From Clostridiales bacterium (GTDB taxonomy: Bacteria > Bacillota > Clostridia > Clostridiales > Caloramatoraceae), in contig JAOAFH010000092.1 of assembly GCA_026416355.1 (NCBI GenBank), positions 1-10,656 on the forward strand: a DNA stretch of 10,656 nt, given 5' to 3'. This document shows, piece by piece, positions 6,731-10,656 of the stretch (position 1 is the first letter of the stretch; each line of letters starts with the position of its first letter). The translations under genes and the position numbers were made by a program. Under the pieces are notes generated by a model that was not told the origin of the DNA, ran no database searches, and saw only the letters and a program-made list of their open reading frames with translations.

Positions 6731-6775
6731 TAGGGCTGTTGCACAGGTTATATTTAATAAAGTGCAATGGCCTTA
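6731..6775 (+). terminator. Hairpin after the holin-family gene, probable terminator
   Basis: TAGGGCTGTTGCAC (6731-6744) and GTGCAATGGCCTTA (6762-6775) pair over 14 positions with three G-U pairs, around a 17-base loop. The hairpin is followed by ATTTATATT rather than a pure T-run, so termination may be partial. The upstream part of this 236-base gap contains an isolated TTGACA (6692-6697) with no matching -10 and a small TAGGG/CCCTA repeat (6698-6709). Confidence 0.5.
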
Positions 6776-6870
6776 ATTTATATTAAATAATGTAAGATAA
6801 GAAATATAATAGCATAAGTTTGTTAATTAATCAAAATAAGTTATACAATATAGAATAAAATGGACATATG

Positions 6871-6879
6871 TGCTATAAT
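6871..6879 (+). promoter_or_regulatory. Extended -10 promoter of the GlpX-family gene
   Basis: TGCTATAAT (within 6871-6879) combines a perfect TATAAT (6874-6879) with the TGn extension. No good -35 is found at 16-18 bases upstream (TAGAAT at 6851-6856), consistent with an extended -10 promoter. Transcription would start near 6886, about 28 bases before the ATG. Confidence 0.5.
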
Positions 6880-6913
6880 ATAACATGAATTTTGTGGTAT
6901 GGAGGTATATTTT

Positions 6914-7888
6914 ATGGTTAATCATGATATTGCAATGGGGATTGTTAGGGTAACTGAAGCTGCTGCACTTGCATGTTCTAATCTGCTTGGTAGAGGAGAT
7001 GTGGAGCTAGTTGAAAAGGCTGCAGTGGATGGGGTTAGACATGCATTTGAACTTTTACCTATAAAGGGTAGGGTGGTTATAGGTGAATGTGAAATTGATA
7101 AGCCTTCTATTATGTACATAGGAGAAAAGGTTGGAACATGGCAAGATGGGCTTAAGGAATATGATATTGCAATAGATCCATTAGACGGGCCTATTCTTGT
7201 TGCAAAGGGAAGACCTAACGCTATATCTGCAATAGCTGTTTGTGATAAGGGTAAAATATTTAGAGCTCCACAAATTTATATGAAAAAAATAGCAGTTGGT
7301 CCAAGGGCTAAAGGGACTATCGATATAAATAGGCCTTTAAAAGAGAATATAAAGAATGTTGCTGAAGCACTTAATAAGGATGTAGAAGAAGTTACTGTAA
7401 TGATTCAAGATAGAGAAAGACACAAGGATATAATAAATGAGGCAAGAAGTGTTGGTGCTAGAGTTAAGATATTTGGAGAGGGTGATATTGCAGCGGCACT
7501 TGCAACTGCATTTGATGATACTGGTGTTGATATGCTAGTTGGTATAGGTGGAGCACCAGAGGGAGTTTTAGCAGCAGCAGCTCTAAAATGTTTAGGTGGA
7601 GAAATTATGGTGAAGTTATTGCCTGAAAATGAAAGACAAATTGCTATGTGCAAAAGGGCAGGACTTGATGATGTAAGCATGATTTTAACTCAAGATGATT
7701 TAATCACATGTGATGATGTATATTTTGCAGCCACAGCAATTACAGATTCAGAACTTTTAAAGGGAATAACTTATAAAGAAAATTTTGCAACAACACATTC
7801 GGTTGTTATGAGATCATCAAATGGTGTTGTAAGGTTTGTTGAGGCAACACACAAGTTAGATACAAGTTTATTGAGTATTCATGAATAA
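6914..7888 (+). CDS. glpX: GlpX-family protein (class II fructose-1,6-bisphosphatase fold) lacking two key catalytic residues
   Basis: Class II FBPases hydrolyse fructose-1,6-bisphosphate to fructose-6-phosphate in gluconeogenesis. This 324-residue product aligns with GlpX along its whole length: RVTEAAALA (12-20), LLGRGD (24-29), VIGECEIDKPS (55-65), YDIAIDPLDGP (83-93), the IYMKKIAVGP segment (121-130), GIGGAPEGV (210-218) and the C-terminal THSVVMRSSNG (294-304). Metal-ligand equivalents E58, D88 and E216 are kept. However, compared with E. coli GlpX the lysine of GRGDK (K29) is V30, the ligand D33 is E34, DEAP is DKPS, and the catalytic threonine of DPIEGT (T90) is P93. FBPase activity is therefore doubtful; a paralogue with altered substrate, or a regulatory role, is possible. 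The ATG at 6914 has GGAGGT (6901-6906) 7 bases upstream; the ATG at 6899 overlaps that site. It is a single gene with its own promoter. Confidence 0.88.
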   Translation: MVNHDIAMGIVRVTEAAALACSNLLGRGDVELVEKAAVDGVRHAFELLPIKGRVVIGECEIDKPSIMYIGEKVGTWQDGLKEYDIAIDPLDGPILVAKGRPNAISAIAVCDKGKIFRAPQIYMKKIAVGPRAKGTIDINRPLKENIKNVAEALNKDVEEVTVMIQDRERHKDIINEARSVGARVKIFGEGDIAAALATAFDDTGVDMLVGIGGAPEGVLAAAALKCLGGEIMVKLLPENERQIAMCKRAGLDDVSMILTQDDLITCDDVYFAATAITDSELLKGITYKENFATTHSVVMRSSNGVVRFVEATHKLDTSLLSIHE

Positions 7889-7932
7889 AAACATATTGTA
7901 AATGCTAAACTGCATTCTAATTAACATTATCT

Positions 7933-8026
7933 AAGCCCCATGGGGGATTTATTTTGGCAACAGTCATTACGATTAGAATTCCTAAAGCTAATGAAATATG
8001 CCTTTTTAAATCCACTCATGGGGCTT
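7933..8026 (+). ncRNA. Long regular imperfect hairpin after glpX; candidate structured RNA or 3' UTR element
   Basis: From outside inwards the paired arms are AAGCCCCATG/CATGGGGCTT, GGATTTA/TAAATCC, GGCA/TGCC, CATTA/TAATG and TTAG/CTAA. That is about 30 base pairs, with internal loops of 2x3, 4x4, 5x5 and 3x3 bases and a 5-base terminal loop. The element begins 44 bases after the glpX stop. Its base stem could serve as the glpX terminator (GGGGCTTTAAATAA follows), but the long, evenly spaced pairing goes beyond a simple terminator. The strand is not certain because the reverse complement folds equally well. A degenerate miniature inverted-repeat element is an alternative. I do not recognise a known RNA family. 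Confidence 0.45.
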
Positions 8027-8191
8027 TAAATAAGCGCTTATCAAAAATTTTCATCACTAGATAGCGAGAAAATATAAGAAGTTCTTATACTTATACCAAT
8101 ATACTTCTTTAATTGTTTAATGGCTTTATATATTAATATAATTAATACAATAGCAATTTGCGGTAGGCCCTTTTTAAGCTTTTTATTACAC
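8027..8191. other. Noncoding stretch with small inverted repeats
   Basis: No coding frame is credible here. Visible structure: a 12-bp perfect palindrome ATAAGCGCTTAT (8030-8041); TATAAGAA-G-TTCTTATA (8073-8089), whose AAGAAGT portion (8076-8082) can alternatively pair with ACTTCTT (8103-8109); and the AT-only palindrome TATATTAATATA near 8127-8138. These may be operator sites or remnants of RNA structure; no assignment is possible from sequence alone. Confidence 0.35.
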
Positions 8192-8219
8192 TTGATTAAT
8201 ACTAATTATGGTATATAAT
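8192..8219 (+). promoter_or_regulatory. Promoter of the thpR operon
   Basis: TTGATT (8192-8197) and a perfect TATAAT (8214-8219) are separated by 16 bases. It is the only good promoter before four closely packed genes, so it probably drives thpR through fthC. The predicted start is near 8226, giving a leader of about 59 bases. Confidence 0.6.
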
Positions 8220-8251
8220 CTAAACTAGACCATAATATTTTGTATTGTGGT
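8205..8251 (+). repeat. Three related ATTATGGT-type arms around the thpR promoter -10
   Basis: ATTATGGT (8205-8212) lies just before the -10, and its inverse ACCATAAT (8229-8236) lies just after the predicted start. A third copy, TATTGTGGT (8243-8251), can pair with ACCATAATA (8229-8237) as a 9-bp RNA stem with one G-U pair and a TTTTG loop. The first pair could be an operator straddling the -10; the second would be a 5' leader hairpin ending 20 bases before AGGTGG (8272-8277). Confidence 0.45.
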
Positions 8252-8284
8252 AATTAAAGTAAGAAAGTATTAGGTGGTAATATT

Positions 8285-8833
8285 ATGAGAACTTTTATAA
8301 CCTTTGAATTTGATAAAACTACAAAGGAAAAAATATATGAAATTCAAAAAAAAATTAAAGAAAATAGCAATAAGGGAAGATTTAAGTATATTGATAATTT
8401 TCACTTAACACTAAAATTTTTAGGAGAAACAGATGAAAATAAAATAAAGCTTATTTATCAGGAATTAAATAAAAGAGTAAAAGGGTTCAAACCTATACAT
8501 ATTAATTTGAATGGAATAGATTGTTTTGGCAAAGGGAATATAATAAGAACAATTTATATAAAGTGTAATGGTGAAGTTGAGGAAATTAATAAAGTTGCAA
8601 AAATAGTAGATGAAATAACCACAATCTATGGTTTTAAATCTGAAAATAGATTTACACCTCATGTCACAATAGCACAAGAGGTTGATTTAAAGATATCTTT
8701 TGAAGAATTAAAGAACATTTTAGCTGAATACAATATAACTGATGTCGTTTTTGACAAGTTAACGATAATGAAAAGTGAACAGATAGGCCAAAAAAGAGTC
8801 TATACTCCAATTTATTCAATACCATTAAGATAG
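8285..8833 (+). CDS. thpR: RNA 2',3'-cyclic phosphodiesterase (2H family)
   Basis: A member of the LigT/ThpR family, which hydrolyses RNA 2',3'-cyclic phosphate ends to 2'-phosphomonoesters (historically annotated as 2'-5' RNA ligase). The 182-residue length is typical. Both H-x-T-x motifs of the 2H fold are intact: HLTL at 40-43, inside NFHLTLKFLGE, and HVTI at 126-129, inside RFTPHVTIAQ. The N-terminal MRTFITFEFD matches the family's opening strand (usually RxFxAxxL). Start: the ATG at 8285 is 7 bases after AGGTGG (8272-8277). It is the first gene of a compact plus-strand cluster; the next start codon is 15 bases after its stop. Its biological substrate in bacteria is unclear, and the clustering with a membrane protein and folate enzyme looks like housekeeping co-transcription rather than a pathway. 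Confidence 0.93.
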   Translation: MRTFITFEFDKTTKEKIYEIQKKIKENSNKGRFKYIDNFHLTLKFLGETDENKIKLIYQELNKRVKGFKPIHINLNGIDCFGKGNIIRTIYIKCNGEVEEINKVAKIVDEITTIYGFKSENRFTPHVTIAQEVDLKISFEELKNILAEYNITDVVFDKLTIMKSEQIGQKRVYTPIYSIPLR

Positions 8834-8848
8834 TGGAGATGAATTGAT

Positions 8849-9490
8849 TTGAATATTAAAAAAATCATATCTTTGGTATTTATAATAGCAATTGTACTGA
8901 CTATAGTTTCGTTAAGGCAAGACATGGTAAAAGTACTACAAAATCCATATAAGGTAAGAGATTACATACAAACATATCGCAATTTTGCAATATTGATTTA
9001 TTTGTTTTTATCTACGATTAGGTCCATTTTTCTCCTTCCTGCAGGTGTGTTTGCTATAATTTCAGGCTTGACATTTGGCAATATTTTAGGCACACTACTT
9101 ACATGCGTAGGAGTAACATTAAGTGGGGTTTTATCCTATTTAATTTCAAAATATCTTGCAAGGGAATTTATTTTAAATATTTTAAAAAAGAGGTTTGGCA
9201 AAATAAATAATATTTTAAAAAAACAAGGGCTTTTTTATATTGTAACATTGAGATTAATTCCTATTTTTCCTTTCGATGCAGTAAGTTTTACTGCAGGTAT
9301 TGTGAATATTAGCTTTTTTGATTTTACATTAGGTACTTTTATAGGAAGCCTACCAGGAGCTTTTATTTATACTTATTTAGGAAACAGCTTGATGGATATA
9401 TCAAGCCCCAATTTTAAATTAGCTGTATTATTAGTTATTATTACATCAACAGTGCCAATTATATATAAATACGTACTAAAGAAAGGATGA
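8849..9490 (+). CDS. TVP38/TMEM64 family membrane protein (VTT/DedA-like domain)
   Basis: A 213-residue polytopic membrane protein of the TVP38/TMEM64 family, related to the DedA and VTT (VMP1/TMEM41) proteins; relatives are implicated in phospholipid handling, but no substrate is established here. Hydrophobic segments lie at about residues 5-21, 46-66, 68-100, 127-140, 157-178 and 189-209. Family landmarks are PAGVFAIISGLTFGNILGT (64-82), with the G-x-x-G/LFG-type re-entrant region, and TLRLIPIFPFDAVSFTAG (133-150) followed by FTLGTFIGSLPG (159-170). The start is a TTG at 8849, preceded by GGAG (8835-8838), because the next in-frame ATG (codon 26) would remove the first helix. It follows thpR by 15 bases. 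Its stop overlaps the ribosome binding site (AAAGGA, 9482-9487 region) of the following DUF896 gene, suggesting translational coupling. Confidence 0.9.
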   Translation: MNIKKIISLVFIIAIVLTIVSLRQDMVKVLQNPYKVRDYIQTYRNFAILIYLFLSTIRSIFLLPAGVFAIISGLTFGNILGTLLTCVGVTLSGVLSYLISKYLAREFILNILKKRFGKINNILKKQGLFYIVTLRLIPIFPFDAVSFTAGIVNISFFDFTLGTFIGSLPGAFIYTYLGNSLMDISSPNFKLAVLLVIITSTVPIIYKYVLKKG

Positions 9491-9494
9491 TAAA

Positions 9495-9764
9495 ATGGTT
9501 ACTAAGGAGCAAATACAAAGAATAAATGAGCTATATAAAAAATCACAGGCTGAGGGGCTAACTGAAGAAGAAAAAAAGGAACAAGCATATTTAAGAAGGC
9601 TATATATTGATTCAGTTAAAGAGAGTTTAAGGGCACAACTTGATAATATAAAAGTTGTTGACAAAGAAGAATATGATAGATTGATGAAGGAAAAGAGTTG
9701 TTCTTGTGGCCATGACCATCATGGACATAATGAGTGTAGTTGTGGATGTGGACACAAACACTAA
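9495..9764 (+). CDS. DUF896 (UPF0291/YnzC family) protein with Cys/His-rich C-terminal tail
   Basis: An 89-residue protein. Residues 1-62 match the DUF896 family, a short three-helix domain: IQRINELYKKSQAEGLTEEE (7-26), then a YLRRLYIDSVKESLR stretch (32-46) and NIKVVD (51-56). Bacillus YnzC is about 77 residues; the molecular function is unknown. What is unusual is the last 21 residues (69-89), containing five cysteines (69, 71, 81, 83, 85) and six histidines (73, 75, 76, 78, 87, 89), spaced as CxCxHxHHxH and CxCxCxHxH. This strongly suggests binding of a soft or transition metal such as Zn, Ni or Cu; this is inference from composition. The ATG at 9495 lies 4 bases after the upstream stop, with its ribosome binding site inside the end of that gene. 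The following gene starts 25 bases downstream. Confidence 0.9.
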   Translation: MVTKEQIQRINELYKKSQAEGLTEEEKKEQAYLRRLYIDSVKESLRAQLDNIKVVDKEEYDRLMKEKSCSCGHDHHGHNECSCGCGHKH

Positions 9765-9789
9765 AATAGTGATAAAAGTGGGGGATAAT

Positions 9790-10344
9790 TTGAAGAGGGA
9801 TATAAGGAAAAAAGTTTTAGAGATTAGGAAAAGTTTAGATACACATGAGGTTAAAAAGCTTAGTCAAGAAATAACTCAAATAATAATGCAATGGGATATT
9901 TATAAATATGCTAAAAGTATAATGGTATATTCAGCTATAAAAAATGAAGTTGATTTAGAAAAGATTGTTTTTGATGCTATAAAAAATAATAAAATTGTGA
10001 TATATCCTAAAACAATAAAAGAAACTTTTGATATTATTCCCTGTGTTGTTTCAAAGATTGAAGAACTTCAAATTGGTGAATATGGAATATTAGAACCCTC
10101 TACAAATGAGTTAGTAGATAAAAATAAAATAGATATAGTGTTTGTACCAGGTGTTGCCTATGATGATAAAGGCTATAGAATTGGCTATGGGGCAGGTTAT
10201 TACGACAGATTTTTAAGGGATTTTAACGGTATTAAGGTAGGTATATGCTATAGTTTTCAAATTGTTGAAGATACATTTAAAGATGAGCATGATATAAAAA
10301 TGGATTATATAATTACCGAAAAGGGAATATTAAAATTGATATAA
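9790..10344 (+). CDS. fthC: 5-formyltetrahydrofolate cyclo-ligase
   Basis: This cytosolic enzyme converts 5-formyl-THF and ATP to 5,10-methenyl-THF, returning the stored folate to one-carbon metabolism. From the TTG at 9790 the product is 184 residues and begins MKRDIRKKVLEIRKSL, the standard basic N-terminus of the family. Other landmarks are EYGILEP (97-103), VFVPGVAYDDKGYRIG (118-133) and the signature GYGAGYYDRF (132-141), where the third glycine of the usual GGGYYDR is alanine, followed by HDIKMDYIITEKG (167-179). The frame is open upstream to 9706, overlapping the DUF896 gene, but those codons do not resemble the family, and the G-rich site GTGGGGGA (9778-9785) lies just before the TTG. 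GTG codons at 9769 and 9778 lack a ribosome binding site. It is the last protein gene of the thpR cluster; only a weak AT hairpin follows it before a new promoter. Confidence 0.93.
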   Translation: MKRDIRKKVLEIRKSLDTHEVKKLSQEITQIIMQWDIYKYAKSIMVYSAIKNEVDLEKIVFDAIKNNKIVIYPKTIKETFDIIPCVVSKIEELQIGEYGILEPSTNELVDKNKIDIVFVPGVAYDDKGYRIGYGAGYYDRFLRDFNGIKVGICYSFQIVEDTFKDEHDIKMDYIITEKGILKLI

Positions 10345-10348
10345 AAAT

Positions 10349-10377
10349 TTGAATTTTTCTTAAAAGTAGTGTAAAAT
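10349..10377 (+). promoter_or_regulatory. Promoter-like pair in front of the terminal noncoding region
   Basis: TTGAAT (10349-10354) and TAAAAT (10372-10377) are separated by exactly 17 bases, matching consensus at 4 and 5 of 6 positions. They start 4 bases after the fthC stop, and no coding frame follows. Transcription would start near 10384. Confidence 0.5.
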
Positions 10378-10383
10378 GAAGTA

Positions 10384-10656
10384 GAAACATTAACTAAAGA
10401 CATACGGTGTAATGTCAAGTAGTGAAATTGGAAATTAAGAAAAAAACTGCACCCCAATGCCATAAAAAAGGCAATAAAAAACTAACCCGTAAACAACACT
10501 TGGTTAATAGGTAAAAAATGGAAATAAGTTGTTTATTTTTAGGTCATTTAAGTGCTGACTATCCCTCCTCCCGGTCTATAGATTTGGCCTTTGCTCAGAA
10601 ATGCAAAGACCAGCCTAACAGCTGTGCGTGCCGTGAGGACGAGAGCTCTCTTATGC
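10384..10656 (+). ncRNA. Candidate structured noncoding RNA, 5' part, cut by window edge
   Basis: No credible coding frame lies here on either strand. The last 96 bases (10561-10656) are about 53% GC, against an AT-rich genome, which in such genomes usually marks a structured RNA. Visible complementary arms are GACAT/ATGTC (10399-10403, 10412-10416), TGCC/GGCA (10458-10461, 10470-10473), AAACAAC/GTTGTTT (10491-10497, 10528-10534), CTTTGC/GCAAAG with a GG/CC extension (10586-10594, 10603-10611), the alternative GGTCT/AGACC (10573-10577, 10607-10611), and the palindrome GAGAGCTCTC (10641-10650). A-rich linkers (for example 10439-10446 and 10463-10480) would be unpaired on the plus strand, which favours that orientation, as does the upstream promoter-like pair. 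The 5' end is inferred. I could not match it to 6S, SRP, RNase P or tmRNA signatures; a large Clostridia RNA such as the raiA motif is possible but unproven. Confidence 0.5.

Noticed and set aside
6731..6775. Ends beginning TAGGGCTGTTGCAC looked like insertion-sequence terminal repeats.
   Set aside because: The two arms are only 17 bases apart and no transposase remnant or target duplication is visible, so a transcript hairpin is simpler.
7405..7680. Minus-strand open frame opposite glpX (and similar ones at 6922-7119, 5432-5614, 8465-8677 and 9476-9664).
   Set aside because: All lie antisense to well-conserved genes, lack start signals, and have low-complexity translations expected from reversed coding sequence.
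7917..8015. Minus-strand 32-codon frame starting GTG at 8015, with a hydrophobic middle (SLALGILIVMTVA) and a KINPPWGLD end; also an overlapping ATG frame at 8019-7927.
   Set aside because: Neither start has a ribosome binding site (upstream is AAAGCCCC on that strand), and both lie inside the long hairpin. The protein-like look of the first is intriguing but probably chance; ribosome profiling or conservation of the frame would be needed to revive it.
9706..9789. Upstream extension of the fthC reading frame beginning with an ATG inside the DUF896 gene.
   Set aside because: The added 28 residues do not resemble the family N-terminus, they overlap DUF896 in another frame, and the TTG at 9790 has a G-rich ribosome binding site and gives the standard start MKRDIRKKVL.
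10561..10656. Known RNAs (SRP RNA, tmRNA, RNase P, 6S) for the terminal GC-rich segment; 6S was tempting because ssrS adjoins the fthC homologue in E. coli.
   Set aside because: The hallmark sequences I know for SRP RNA, tmRNA and RNase P are absent in the visible part, and the E. coli 6S sequence does not resemble it. Proximity to fthC alone is not evidence, and the rest lies outside the window.

Overview
The window is AT-rich, with A/T-heavy codon use (AGA, ATA, AAA), strong GGAGG-type ribosome binding sites and a gene set typical of low-GC Gram-positive anaerobes: YaaR/DUF327, DUF896, class II GlpX and ATP-dependent PEP carboxykinase. It is most likely chromosomal DNA of a Clostridia member, probably Clostridiaceae. 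The genus cannot be fixed from the sequence. I see no phage, transposase, CRISPR or plasmid gene.

Layout. Bases 1-644 (minus) are the N-terminal part of a chemoreceptor with a dCache ligand domain, cut by the window edge. An unrecognised 265-residue protein (804-1601, plus) converges on a short, divergent FtsH-type membrane protease (1614-3353, minus). The two genes share a 38-bp perfect palindrome that includes both stop codons. ftsH and rnhA (ribonuclease HI, 3467-3931) diverge from a compact promoter region. Then come pckA (PEP carboxykinase, 4071-5642), a YaaR-family gene (5715-6143) with a clear terminator, a small four-helix membrane protein of the Phage_holin_4_2/YvlD type (6318-6677), and a GlpX-family gene (6914-7888). 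pckA and glpX are both gluconeogenic by family, but the GlpX protein lacks two residues normally needed for catalysis.

The 396 bases between glpX and the next gene are noncoding. They hold a 94-nt regular imperfect hairpin and several smaller inverted repeats. A compact cluster follows on the plus strand, probably one operon: thpR (RNA 2',3'-cyclic phosphodiesterase), a TVP38/TMEM64 membrane protein, a DUF896 protein with an unusual Cys/His tail, and fthC (5-formyltetrahydrofolate cyclo-ligase). Intergenic gaps there are 15, 4 and 25 bases.

The last 312 bases have no credible coding frame. They contain a promoter-like pair followed by a segment whose final 96 bases are about 53% GC with several complementary arms. 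I read this as the 5' part of a structured noncoding RNA running off the right edge; I could not assign a family.

Most genes are ordinary housekeeping functions. The points worth a second look are the residue-deficient GlpX, the 3'-terminal structured RNA, the hairpin after glpX, the metal-binding-like tail on DUF896, and the inverted repeats at the pckA, holin-family and thpR promoters.
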